Assembly (NCBI RefSeq): GCF_028640845.1
Contig: NC_080541.1
Coordinates: 159,224,502-159,288,501 of the forward strand
DNA from: Ahaetulla prasina
Taxonomy: Eukaryota > Chordata > Lepidosauria > Squamata > Colubridae
Direction of reading: 5' to 3'
DNA length: 64,000 nucleotides
Of this stretch, positions 1-9,814 are shown piece by piece; the stretch's first letter is position 1; every line of letters begins with the position of its first letter. Below the pieces are notes generated by a model that worked only from the letters and a program-made list of their open reading frames with translations, was not told where the DNA came from and searched no databases. The position numbers and the translations under genes are program-made.

Positions 1-244
1 TAAAACAAGCAACTTTTTTTCTTTTCTTTTTTTTTCAAATACAAGCTTAAATATTCCTCACTTGGAATGAATGGAAAACTGATTGCACAAATGCCACAAA
101 TATGGGGTCCTTGGAGCTGTCTGATAGGTCGTTTCCATGCAGACTATTCAATATGTATTTACTATATCCATTATTCTACATTATCTAACTAGGTAACATC
201 ATCAGTCTTACTGATGGTTCAACCATGAGCTACAAATATTTCCT
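1..244. repeat. Left part of a split local duplication
   Basis: Bases 47-244 recur at 3449-3646 almost unchanged. Bases 1-46 (a T-rich stretch after ataaaacaagcaac) recur at about 1070-1117. No coding potential. The mosaic implies repeated local copying rather than one tandem event. Confidence 0.85.
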
Positions 245-949
245 TTTATTGGAGCCGAAAATGTCCCTATCCATATATCTGGCTAATACATTGTTTAGAA
301 GAAAATGCTGAAATGTGTTACATAATGTAAACTGATTCTATGCCCAATCATCCTAACACTCAATAACGGAATTCTACCAACTCAGACAAAGAAGCTAACA
401 ATAAGCAAGACAATAATAGAGCCACCGAGACCTCATCCACCAACACTGACAGGGCAAGCCACTTGTATATAAAATGAGAGCAAAACCCATTCTTTACTAG
501 CACTGATGATGTCTGCTAGAAAACAACTGAGCTCAGTGAGCACCTAGGGTCCTGCAAAATGTAAACTTTTCCCCATCCTTTGGGTACCTTTAAGTGTGAA
601 TCAGTTCCTCAGAGAATGTATTTGATTGTGCAGTATTCCAAGTTCTCTGATGTTTACCATTAGAATGATGAAAAATCATATGAAAGCATAATAGACAGAG
701 CTGGGTAAGAAATTCTCTGACTGACTCTCAATTGGTCATTATCTTTCGGTCTAACTTCTTTTAAATGAAGATAAAATGGAAATGGATGAGATATTATGGA
801 GTCTTGAGTTTCAGATGGATAGCAAAGTGAAAAACAAATAGGAACTTGATTGTGAGTCAAATTTCTCTCACACTTTGTTCAACACTGTCTTCTTCAATAC
901 ATGTTTGGAATTTTATGTCACATAATCCTTGTTGCTGATTATTGTTAAC
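245..949. other. Unique AT-rich DNA, nothing recognised
   Basis: About 700 bp absent from the second copy of the surrounding duplication at 3449-4054. It is either an insertion in this copy or a deletion in the other. The only frame of note (minus strand, 66 codons) is ordinary chance length. Confidence 0.5.
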
Positions 950-1083
950 ACAAATCCTTGTACCAGTTTAGAAAGCAGTGAGCGGTATCCATATAATGAG
1001 GACTATAGCTACATTTTTGGGGAAATGATGAATCACAGTTCAGGTTTTATTTTGTTTTGTTTTTAAGGGATAAAACAAGCAAC
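950..1083. repeat. Local repeat P, copy 1
   Basis: This stretch, from acaaatccttgtaccag to ggataaaacaagcaac, recurs at 2793-2923 with a few small indels. In the second copy it is joined directly to a different repeat (Q) on both sides, so the junctions differ between copies. Confidence 0.85.
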
Positions 1084-1130
1084 TTTTTTTCTTTTCTTTT
1101 TTTTTTCAAATACAAGCTGAAATATTTCCC

Positions 1131-1475
1131 TCTCCATCTTCCCTTTAACAGAAAATTGAAAACATAAAACTGATAAAACTATGACAGATGGAATATCCAG
1201 ATTTAAGTTCTACACTGATCCTGTTTCACCTGAGCGATGAAGTATTTTGAAAGACATCTAGACTTCTTCATGCTATTCTCACAAAGCACACACAATCACA
1301 CTTACACTCTTTATATATATGAGCTCATATATATGAGAGCTAGTGCGCTGTGATGATTAAGGTTCTGGACTAGGAGCAGAAAACCAAGTTCCTAAAATAT
1401 AGAAGCCAGCTGGATGACTTTGGGCCAATCACTAGACTGGAAAGCCAAAAATTCTCCATTTAGGAACCCTGGTTG
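1131..1475. repeat. Right part of a split local duplication
   Basis: Matches 3646-4054 up to the shared ggaaccctggttg, after which this copy runs into a SINE and the other into an hAT-like fragment. It carries one 14-bp palindromic unit (gagctc at 1321), which is expanded to six in the other copy. Confidence 0.85.
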
Positions 1476-1692
1476 TGCAGTGGTTAGAATGCAGTATTGC
1501 AGGTAAACTCTGTTCACAGTCTGGAGTTGAATCCTGAAGAGCTTAAGGTTGACTCAGCCTTCTATCTTTTCAAGGTCAGTAAAATGAGGACCCAGATTAT
1601 CAGGGGCAATAGGCTGACAATGTAAGCCACCCAGAAAATGCTGTAAAGCACTGTGGGGCAGTATATAAATCTAAGTGCTATTGCTATTTACC
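1466..1692 (+). mobile_element. tRNA-derived SINE, L2-tail-less type
   Basis: The head is tRNA-like (tgcagtggttagaatgcag, then a degenerate B-box near gagttgaatcc). The shared SINE body (aaggttgactcagccttc, aaaatgaggacccagatt) follows, then a tail ending aagtgctattgctatt. Another copy with the same tail is at 7689-7909. Several diverged positions suggest an old insertion. Confidence 0.75.
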
Positions 1693-2218
1693 AATCCAAT
1701 GTGGTAGATTATGGTCCATAACCTTCAATGAAGCGGCCTTCATCCTGGAGTGGATTGATTTGGGCTGGTAATAATATTGTAAATTGCTAAATATTTCAGT
1801 CTTCTGACCAAAGATGGTAACAATGCTTAAGGGACTTTCAAATTGCTTTACAGATGAGTTTTACTTACTTTTCTCAGGCAACTCAATGATAAAATTAATG
1901 CAGAATCTACTGTTCTCCTTGGACTTTCAATCTACTTTCCATACTCTGAATTAGGAAACAGCCAGGCCCATTTATATATGTCAAGAGGTATATTAATCAT
2001 AAACCCAGCAGCCATCTCTCTGCAGAAAAAGGCCAATCTGGAATCGAAAATGGTACACAAGCTATTTCTGTTCTGATAGCTAGGACTTTGGATATGTCTG
2101 ACGGCGTGAGGGGTCTTTTTCTCCCCGATTCCATGTTTAAGGTAATATGTAGGGTATGTTTCCCAGGATCATTAATCCGATCCATTAATATCTTGGAGTT
2201 TGTTTACATCCACATTTA
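1693..2218. other. Unique DNA, nothing recognised
   Basis: No repeat family, long frame or simple repeat that I can name. A 62-codon minus-strand frame at 1997-2185 has no recognisable similarity. Confidence 0.5.
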
Positions 2219-2432
2219 GAAAAATTAATCAGCGGAACCGCTTGCCTTTAGAAGTTGTGGGGGTTCCATCACTTTTAAGGCTTTTAAGAAGAGATTGGAT
2301 AAGCATTTTTTCTGAAATGGCATAGGGAAATGAAATGAAATGCCTTCTGCTTAAACAGGCAGCTGTATTAAACGACCTCCAAAGTCCTTTCCAACTCTGT
2401 TATTCTGTTATTTACATTTATAACCCTAATTG
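2219..2432 (+). mobile_element. CR1 LINE 3' end, 5'-truncated
   Basis: The end of CR1 ORF2 in sense direction: the degenerate peptide keeps the hallmark NRLPLEVVGVPSL...RRDW, and the 3' end has the typical ctccaaagtcctttccaactctgttattctg. The copy is only ~210 bp, as expected from severe 5' truncation at target-primed reverse transcription. Confidence 0.85.
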
Positions 2433-2489
2433 TTCTTTGATTTTGCTCCTGGTTCAAAACAGTTATTTGTTAGGCACATTTTTTTTTCC

Positions 2490-3085
2490 GCATCTTGCGA
2501 CGTAGCAACCTTTTTCCACATTGCATCGCTTTTGCTATCCGTAATTAGGTGCATCCCATTTCGACTTTCATAACTTTAAGCATGAATACAGTGTTCACTG
2601 CCATCTGCACAAATCCTTTTTTGTATTCCCTTGCCTTTTGATTCTTTTTCTTTCTTTTTTCTTTTTTTTTTTTGCATCTTGCGACGTAGCAAACTTTTTC
2701 CACATTGCATCGCTTTTGCTATCCCTAATTAGGTGCATCCCATTTCGACTTTCATAACTTTAAGCATGAATACAGTGTTCACTGCCATCTGCACAAATCC
2801 TTGTACCAGTTTAGAAAGAGTGAGCGGTATCCATATAATGAGGACTATAGCTACATTTTGGGGAAATGATGAATCACAGTTCAGGTTTTATTTTGTTTTG
2901 TTTTAAGGGATAAAACAAGCAACCTTTTTCCACATTGCATCGCTTTTGCTATCCGTAATTAGGTGCATCCCATTTCGACTTTCATAACTTTAAGCATGAA
3001 TACAGTGTTCACTGCCATCTGCACAAATCCTTTTTTGTATTCCCTTGCCTTTTGATTCTTTTTCTTTCTTTTTTCTTTCTGTTTC
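2490..3085. repeat. Three-copy local repeat Q with P inserted
   Basis: Three copies of one ~130-170 bp unit (gcatcttgcgacgtagcaac ... gccatctgcacaaatcc) lie at 2490-2661, 2674-2802 and 2919-3085. Copy 1 ends in a T-rich run followed by copy 2. Copy 2 passes into repeat P (2793-2923) and P passes into copy 3. The copies differ by very few bases, so the rearrangement is recent or an assembly artefact. Confidence 0.85.
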
Positions 3086-3448
3086 TTTCCATCGCCTACC
3101 ATCTTCAGAAGTGTAACCAATTTCTGAGAAATATAATCATTAAAAATACTGCAAAAAAAATGGAACTGCTCTATCCTCTGCCTCTGCCCCTACAGTCTAT
3201 GCTCCAGGATTTTTCAGCATTCCATCATGCAGCCATAAGAGTTCTAAAACAAAAATAAATGCATCTTCCTTGCCAGATTTGTACCAGAATAGCTTTAATG
3301 TTGGGTTGTATTGATCTATATTCAATCTGCCTTGGGCAATGATAGCAGGTTTTTTACACTGTTGACATGAATGGCTCCCTTGCCTGGAAAAGCTCTCCAT
3401 TTTTCTTAATGAGAAAGACCAACCTGCATTAATATTATTTTGCATACA
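3086..3448. other. Unique DNA, nothing recognised
   Basis: About 360 bp between the Q repeats and the second copy of the split duplication. Short frames occur on both strands with no recognisable family. Confidence 0.45.
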
Positions 3449-4054
3449 TTAAATATTCCTCACTTGGAATGAATGGAAAACTGATTGCACAAATGCCACA
3501 AATATGGGGTCCTTGGAGCTGTCTGATAGGTCGTTTCCATGCAGACTATTCAATATGTATTTACTATATCCATTATTCTACATTATCTAACTAGGTAACA
3601 TCATCAGTCTTACTGATGGTTCAACCATGAGCTACAAATATTTCCTCTCCATCTTCCCTTTAACAGAAAATTGAAAACATAAAACTGATAAAACTATGAC
3701 AGATGGAATATCCAGATTTAAGTTCTACACTGATCCTGTTTCACCTGAGGATGAAGTATTTTGAAAGACATCTAGACTTCTTCATGCTATTCTCAGCACA
3801 CACAATCACACTTACACTCTTTATATATATGAGCTCATATATATGAGCTCATATATATGAGCTCATATATATGAGCTCATATATATGAGCTCATATATAT
3901 GAGCTCATATATATGAGAGCTAGTGCGCTGTGATGATTAAGGTTCTGGACTAGGAGCAGAAAACCAAGTTCCTAAAATATAGAAGCCAGCTGGATGACTT
4001 TGGGCCAATCACTAGACTGGAAAGCCAAAATTCTCCATTTAGGAACCCTGGTTG
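3449..4054. repeat. Second copy of split duplication (47-244 joined to 1131-1475)
   Basis: The two separated parts at 47-244 and 1131-1475 are contiguous here, with the join at about 3646. Apart from the expanded palindromic array at 3822-3918, identity is near complete. Confidence 0.85.
3822..3918. repeat. 14-bp palindromic minisatellite (atatatgagctcat)
   Basis: The gagctc core occurs at 3831, 3845, 3859, 3873, 3887 and 3901, an exact 14-bp period. Each unit is its own reverse complement, so the whole array can extrude as a cruciform. The equivalent site in the other copy (1321) has one unit. Confidence 0.95.
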
Positions 4055-4068
4055 AGCATGCTATAGAA

Positions 4069-4200
4069 CAGGGGTCTCCAACTTTGGCAACTTTAAGACT
4101 TGTGGACTTCAACTCTCTCTGGGCATGTGGACTTCACATGCCCAGAGAGATGGCTCTGTGTGCCACTTCCAGCACGCGTGCCATCACGGGTGTAGATTGT
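4069..4200 (+). mobile_element. hAT-like MITE fragments, fused
   Basis: Starts CAGGGGTCTCCAACTTTGGC, the end of the hairpin MITE family seen complete at 19520-19654. It breaks into a perfect 15-bp stem (4116-4130 with 4136-4150, 5-base loop) and continues with a piece resembling the far end of the element at 47039-47492 (ggctctgtgtgcc ... gccatcac). No target duplication is visible. Confidence 0.6.
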
Positions 4201-4211
4201 GCAGAAATGAA

Positions 4212-4382
4212 TAGGTTGACAATAAAAATAAAAGATAAAGCAGATACAGAATATTTTCAAACATGGGACTTATTTTATCAATGGTTGGTTAATAGAAGTA
4301 GAAATTAGAAATTGGAGAAATATTACTGTGTATGTCTTATGTTTAATATATTATTATATTATATACTATTATGTAAACAAAT
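4212..4382 (+). mobile_element. LINE-like C-terminal fragment, possibly L1 ORF2
   Basis: A short peptide (KADTEYFQTWDLFYQWL near 4231-4290) followed by an AT-rich untranslated stretch resembles the end of an L1-type ORF2. The same piece recurs at 5915-6069. Family assignment is tentative. Confidence 0.4.
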
Positions 4383-4385
4383 TCA

Positions 4386-4990
4386 TATAACATCAGAGTT
4401 GGAAGGGACCTTGGAGGCCTTCTAGTCCAACCCCCTGCCCAGGCAGGAAACCCTACACCATCTCAGTCAGATGGTTATCCAACATTTTCTTAAAAATTTC
4501 CAGTGTTGGAGCATTCACAACTTCTGAAGGCAAGTCGTTCCACTTATTAATTGTTCTAACTGTCAGGAAATTTCTCCTTAGTTCTAAGTTGCTTCTTTCT
4601 TTGATCAGTTTCCACCCATTGCTTCTTGTTCTACCCTCAGGTGCTTTGGAGAACAGCCCGACTCCCTCTTCTTTGTGGCAGCCCCTGAGATATTGGAACA
4701 CAGCTATCATGTCTCCCCTAGTCCTTCTTTTTGTTAAACTAGACATGCCCAGTTCCTGCAACCGTTCTTCATATGTTTTATCCTCAGTCCCTAATCATCT
4801 TTGTTGCTCTTCTCTGCACTCTTTCTAGAGTCTCAACATCTTTTTACATCGTGGCGACCAAAACTGGATGCAATATTCCAAGTGCATCCAGTTTTGGTCG
4901 CCACGATGTAAAAAAGATGTTGAGACTCTAGAAAGAGTGCAGAGAAGAGCAACAAAGATGATTAGGGGACTGGAGGATAAAACATATGAA
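4386..4990 (-). mobile_element. CR1 LINE 3' end with a terminal fold-back
   Basis: Bases 4386-4872 read on the minus strand as the CR1 ORF2 C-terminus. A 102-codon frame (4761-4453) has RRTRGDMIAVFQYL, ELRRNFLTVRTINKWNDLP and the EVVNAPTLEIFKKMLD motif, then the CR1 3' end (rev. comp. of ttggaagggaccttggagg). At 4873 the sequence turns on itself: 4768-4872 is repeated inverted at 4883-4990 around a 10-base loop, with only three single-base indels. This resembles the 5' inversions left by twin priming, but here the sequence is duplicated as well as inverted. Confidence 0.9.
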
Positions 4991-5072
4991 ACATATGATA
5001 AAACATATAAAATTGATCCAGACAATACACTGTTCATAAAGCACTTATGTGTGATAGGGAAACTGACTCACA

Positions 5073-5574
5073 GTTATGACGGTTGCAGTATCCTGGACTC
5101 ATGTGATCCCCTTTTGCAACCTTCTGACAAGCAAAGTCAATGGGGAAACCAGATTCACTTAACAACCGTGTTATTAATTTAACAACTGCAGTGATTCATT
5201 TAACTAATGTGGCAAGAAAAGTAGTAAAATGGAGCAAACTCACTAAACAACATAAATTATGGGCTCAGTTGTGGTTGTAAGTAAGGGCCTCTTGTGGCTC
5301 AACAGGCTAATGCAGTCTGTTATTAACACAGCTGCCTGCAATTACAATTACTGCAGGTTCGAGTCCCACCAGGCCCAAGGTTGACTCAGCCTTCCATCCT
5401 TTATAAGGTAGGTAAAATGAGGACCCAGATTGTTGGGGGGGCAATACAAGTTGACTTTGTATATAATATACAAATGGATGAAGACTATTGCTTAACACAA
5501 TGTAAGCCGCCCTGAGTCTTCGGAGAAGGGCGGGATATAAATTCAAATAATAAAAAAAAGTAGTAAGGACTACC
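5073..5574 (+). mobile_element. Tigger-like MITE, 5'-truncated, split by a SINE
   Basis: Carries the body of the non-coding element seen in fuller form at 30280-30660 (ttctgacaagcaaagtcaat, cagattcacttaacaacc) and its 3' terminus ggactacctg followed by ta. The first part is missing and a SINE interrupts it at 5285-5559. The ends and TA target of intact copies point to the Tc1/mariner (Tigger) group; this is inferred from the termini only. Confidence 0.75.
5285..5559 (+). mobile_element. tRNA-derived SINE with L2-type tail
   Basis: A Pol III-type head (B-box ggttcgagtcc) is followed by the body aaggttgactcagccttc and a tail gccgccctgagtcttcggag...gggcgggatataaat. The tail matches the 3' end of the L2 LINEs at 41955 and 55649 in reverse complement, so L2 reverse transcriptase likely mobilised it. 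The insertion sits at gtaagtaa in a Tigger-like MITE, with gtagtaa after the A-rich end. Confidence 0.88.
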
Positions 5575-5576
5575 TG

Positions 5577-5914
5577 TACTTGATTCAGGAATTAATTTAT
5601 GGACAAAACAAAATCTTGCTATATGATTTCCATTTCAGGTTCCAGTCTGTTTGTTTGTTTGTTTCTATATACGGATGTGTGTGTAAGTTTCAATGTAATG
5701 ACAAATATAATAGCTACAAAAATTGGCTATTTCATAACTAAAAAGCAAGTGATCTTGACTTAAGACATCCAAACTAGAGAAATTTATTTCACATACATTT
5801 GCTTATTTTAGATGTTGTTTATGTTTGACAGAATGCTATAAGTGGATTGATTGTGTTTTCCTATGTTGACTATCCTGGAATCATTTACAAAGAAAATGAT
5901 AACATCTCTTGAAA
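5577..5914. other. Unique part of the tandem unit
   Basis: Contains a short (gttt)n stretch near 5650 and no recognisable element. Its copy is at 6641-6975. Confidence 0.5.
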
Positions 5915-6069
5915 AATAAAAGATAAAGCAGATACAGAATATTTTCAAACATGGGACTTATTTTATCAATGGTTGGTCAATAGAAGTAGAAATTAGAAAT
6001 TGGAGAAATATTACTGTGTATGTCTTATGTTTAATATATTATTATATTATATACTATTATGTAAACAAA
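5915..6069 (+). mobile_element. Second copy of the LINE-like C-terminal fragment
   Basis: Nearly identical to 4225-4382 (one clear substitution, ggttggtcaatag for ggttggttaatag). Here it joins directly to the second tandem unit, whereas the first copy is followed by the CR1 insertion. This suggests the original unit was fragment plus 5013-5920 and that CR1 interrupted one copy. Confidence 0.6.
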
Positions 6070-6979
6070 TTGATCCAGACAATACACTGTTCATAAAGCA
6101 CTTATGTGTGATAGGGAAACTGACTCACAGTTATGACGGTTGCAGTATCCCGGACTCATGTGATCCCCTTTTGCAACCTTCTGACAAGCAAAGTCAATGG
6201 GGAAACCAGATTCACTTAACAACCGTGTTACTAATTTAACAACTGCAGTGATTCATTTAACTAATGTGGCAAGAAAAGTAGTAAAATGGAGCAAACTCAC
6301 TTAACAACATAAATTATGGGCTCAGTTGTGGTTGTAAGTAAGGGCCTCTTGTGGCTCAACAGGCTAATGCAGTCTGTTATTAACACAGCTGCCTGCAATT
6401 ACAATTACTGCAGGTTCGAATCCCACCAGGCCCAAGGTTGACTCAGCCTTCCATCCTTTATAAGGTAGGTAAAATGAGGACCCAGATTGTTGGGGTGGCA
6501 ATACAAGTTGACTTTGTATATAATATACAAATGGATGAGACTATTGCCTTACACAATGTAAGCCGCCCTGAGTCTTCGGAGAAGGGCGGGATATAAATTC
6601 AAATAATAAAAAAAAAGTAGTAAGGACTACCTGTACTTGATTCAGGAATTAATTTATGGACAAAACAAAATCTTGCTATATGATTTCCATTTCAGGTTCC
6701 AGTCTGTTTGTTTGTTTGTTTCTATATACGGATGTGTGTGTAAGTTTCAATGTAATGACAAATATAATAGCTACAAAAATTGGCTATTTCATAACTAAAA
6801 AGCAAGTGATCTTGACTTAAGACATCCAAACTAGAGAAATTTATTTCACATACATTTGCTTATTTTAGATGTTGTTTATGTTTGACAGAATGCTATAAGT
6901 GGATTGATTGTGTTTTCCTATGTTGACTATCCTGGAATCATTTACAAAGAAAATGATAACATCTCTTGAAAAAATAAAG
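6070..6979. repeat. Tandem duplication, unit 2
   Basis: Copy of 5013-5920 including the truncated Tigger-like MITE (about 6130-6634) and its nested SINE. Differences are a handful of substitutions and 1-bp indels (for example cctggactc versus cccggactc). Confidence 0.95.
6342..6616 (+). mobile_element. tRNA-derived SINE with L2-type tail, duplicated copy
   Basis: Duplicate of the SINE at 5285-5559, produced by the tandem duplication rather than by a second retrotransposition: both share the same insertion point and flanks. B-box ggttcgaatcc is intact. Confidence 0.88.
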
Positions 6980-7426
6980 ATCATCTATTGTATAAATAAA
7001 TACTTTAATTTAGAAAATTGTGACCAGAAAAGATATGCCTTTTCTACTGTAATAATATATTACAGTAGAAATCACTTCAGAAATGTTTTTTTTCTCTTCA
7101 TGGTTACACATTCATATACAAAAACAAATATAGCAAGTTGGTGTATTTGTGTGTGTGTGTGTTTTCTTTCCTGTGCTCCTTAACCGCACTTACAATTATT
7201 AGGAAGCAACTGCTATTTTCCATAATGTGAATAATTGTCCTTGCTATATGTACAATTTAGAGACCATCAACACTGCCATAATCTGATACAAACATAGAAG
7301 CAACCAATGATGGACTAATTTCAATTTGCATGGTATCTTAGACACAAATAGTTGATGGTGGTCATGAGTTGTACATAATGATGAAAAGTCTAGGACTTCA
7401 ATAAAGCAGGATTGTTCAGGGAAGTA
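6980..7426. other. Unique DNA, nothing recognised
   Basis: Includes a short (gt)n run near 7148-7160 and two short chance frames. No repeat family identified. Confidence 0.45.
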
Positions 7427-7428
7427 TA

Positions 7429-8047
7429 CTGGTAGTCCTTGATGTACAACCATTCATTTGGTGACCATTCAAAGTTACAAAAACCACTCAAAAAAGTGAC
7501 CTCTGGCTGTTTTTCACACTTATAACAGTTGCAGCATCTTCATAGTCACATGATCAAAATTCATACGCTTGGCAAATGGCTCGTATTTATGATACTTGCA
7601 ATGTCCCAGGGTCATGTGATTACCTTTTGTGATCTTCTGACAAGCAAAGTTAAGGGGAAGCCAGATTCACTGAACAACCACGTTACTATGAGCTGCAGTG
7701 ACGCAGTGGTTAGAGTGCAGTATTGCAGGCTACTTCTGCTGGCTGCCTGCAATTTAGCAGTTCAAATCTCACCAGGCTCAAGGTTGACTCAGCCTTCCAT
7801 CTTTCCGAGATGGGTAAAATGAGGACCCAAATTGTTAGGGGCAATATGCTGACTCTGTAACCACTTAGAGAGGGCTGTAAAGCATATAGAAGTCTAAGTG
7901 TTATTGCTCTTACTACTAACTTAGCATCTGCAGTGATTTGTTTGTGGCAAAAAAAGATTGTAAAATGGGTCAAAATTCACCTCACAACTATCTTGCTTAG
8001 CAATAAAATTTAGAGCTCAGTTCTGATTGTATGTTGAGGACTATCTG
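7429..8047 (+). mobile_element. Tigger-like MITE, complete, split by a SINE
   Basis: Starts CTGGTAGTCCTTGATGTAC after TA and ends GAGGACTATCTG before TA, giving a TA target duplication and inverted ends. Internal landmarks (cagcatcttcatagtcacatg, ttctgacaagcaaagtta) match the other copies. A SINE sits inside at 7689-7909. Non-coding, so movement depended on a transposase supplied elsewhere. Confidence 0.85.
7689..7909 (+). mobile_element. tRNA-derived SINE nested in a Tigger-like MITE
   Basis: Head tgcagtgacgcagtggttag, B-box-like agttcaaatctc, shared body aaggttgactcagccttcc, tail aagtctaagtgttattgct. Flanked by a 6-bp target duplication ttacta (7683-7688 and 7910-7915). Same family as 1466-1692. 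Confidence 0.82.
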
Positions 8048-8049
8048 TA

Positions 8050-9572
8050 TCAACGTTCGGTTAAATATAAGTATAATATTCAGATGTCCCAGCTGACCAT
8101 GTGGCTCTTAACCCCTTTGGTGTTCATGAGAATGTGTGAAGGGGATTAAATACTATACCAACCTTCTACCTATTTTCAGAAACTCTCCAACTCTGAAACT
8201 GGAATGATCTATCAGAAAACATGGTGAGAATTGAGAACACTTTCTCAAATGAAAAACCATGATAGGACTATTTGTCCCTTAATTGTTCAGCAAGAATTAT
8301 CCATCTATTTACAATATCTTTGCAAACCCCCTCATCCCTGATTTTTAAAGACATCTGGCTGTTAAAAGCCAAACAAAATAGGCATAAACAGCCTATTTTG
8401 AATAACCCATCCATTCTGTTGGTGCACAAAGTCCTTTTTTATATATAAATTGTATTTTCATTTAAATAAGCAGATAGAATTTTACATAGTCTTTTGTCCT
8501 CCCAGATCTTGGTTTTGTTGTTTTTGGGGTTTTGTTTAACTGCTTGAATTAGATAGAGGTGAAGAGAAAGGTACTTTTGCTAAAGGAAAAAGAGGGGTTA
8601 ATGCACTGGAAAAATGCTGGTGTAATGTAGATTGGAAAATGTGTGTTTCCCAAGTGAGCTCTTGATAAGCTGGTTGCATGCACAGTGAGTGGTGGCAAAA
8701 GGCTTTTATGACTCTCTCTCTAACTCAGCAATCTCAACGTGCACTTAAATATTAGTTTACAAGCTGCAGGTATTAAGTAAATGCCAGAGGGAAAACAAAC
8801 AGAGGCAGCATTAAACATGTGGAGCACAAGGCAGAAGATGAAACGTCTTCTGACAAACCAAGAGACAAATACTCTGTTTAAAAATCCTTTAAGTTTCACT
8901 AAGATTAGAAGGGACTGGAGGAATCCTCACATTCCACATCAATGTGATTAATTAGGATCTGCTAAAATGACATTTTAGCCTATAATTCCAAAATAGAATA
9001 AAACTCATGTAAGATATGACAGCACTCCTGATACGAACTTTTATCTTCCGTCAGGGAAGAGAATAAACAATTTACAATGGTGTTGGTTGTTTTTTTGAGC
9101 TAGGGTTTTTCTATAGAACAAAGGTTTGTCTCTAAATTTATGAGGAAAAACATTTAGTTTTATTTCAGAATAACTGCTAATTTAGTCAAAAAGGCTTCTA
9201 AAATCAGTAGGTGTATAATGAATAAATCAAGTGATAGACATAAACTGCAACCTGGAAAAGCAGTAAGGTACAGTATATGGAAATGCTGTCAGTTTTAAGA
9301 TGTGTTTTCCCTCATTTTTGCTCAGCATAAAGAGACAGAAGAAAGGAAAATGCAGCCCTGAACTGTAGATGGTGTCAGAGCAAACTCTGGTTGGTTCAGG
9401 TTCAGGATAACTTGAAAAGAGAATTTTAAGAAGGAAAGAAGTTATAAGCTTGTGTTATAAAAAAAAAGATAAGTGTGATTGAAGGAAAGAAACCATCAGT
9501 GACTGACTCAGATTGGATCCTGCAAGATTCGCTAGTGTACATATTTACTGTATATATATATATCCTTGATTA
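8050..9572. other. Unique AT-rich DNA; conserved-element-like patch at 8700-8990
   Basis: No transposon recognised. Bases 8700-8990 are free of repeats, compositionally even and rich in homeodomain-type cores (gtgattaattagg near 8942). That is typical of conserved non-coding elements but not proof of one. A short (ta)n run is at 9550-9561. Confidence 0.35.
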
Positions 9573-9580
9573 CAATAGAT

Positions 9581-9710
9581 CAGGGGTGTCAAACTCATAG
9601 CCAGTGGGCCAGCTGCATCACACGCTGGTCACGCCTAATCCCTGTTTAGCAAAGGGAGAAAAATTATGATCATGTGATAACAATGTGATGCCATGAGTTT
9701 GACACGCCTG
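9581..9710 (+). mobile_element. hAT-like MITE, 130 bp, 8-bp target duplication
   Basis: Ends CAGGGGTGTCAAACTC and GAGTTTGACACGCCTG are inverted repeats. Flanks are caatagat (9573-9580) and cagtagat (9711-9718), 7 of 8 identical, the 8-bp target size of hAT elements. Non-coding. Confidence 0.85.
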
Positions 9711-9735
9711 CAGTAGATTAGATAGATGATGAAGA

Positions 9736-9755
9736 TGATAGATAGATAGATAGAT

Positions 9756-9806
<51 letters not shown>

Positions 9807-9814
9807 GGATGGAT
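9736..9814. repeat. (GATA)n array with a GGAT end
   Basis: Some 15 gata units with minor interruptions, turning into ggat units next to the hAT-like element. Related arrays bound the tandem duplication to the right. GATA arrays are abundant in snakes (Bkm satellite), but this short array says nothing about chromosome of origin. Confidence 0.95.

Larger units (their letters stand above)
5013..5920. repeat. Tandem duplication, unit 1
   Basis: From gatccagacaatacactg to catctcttgaaaaataaa this stretch recurs at 6070-6979, offset 1057 bp. Both copies contain the same SINE inserted at the same base of a Tigger-like MITE, so the SINE insertion predates the duplication. Confidence 0.95.
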
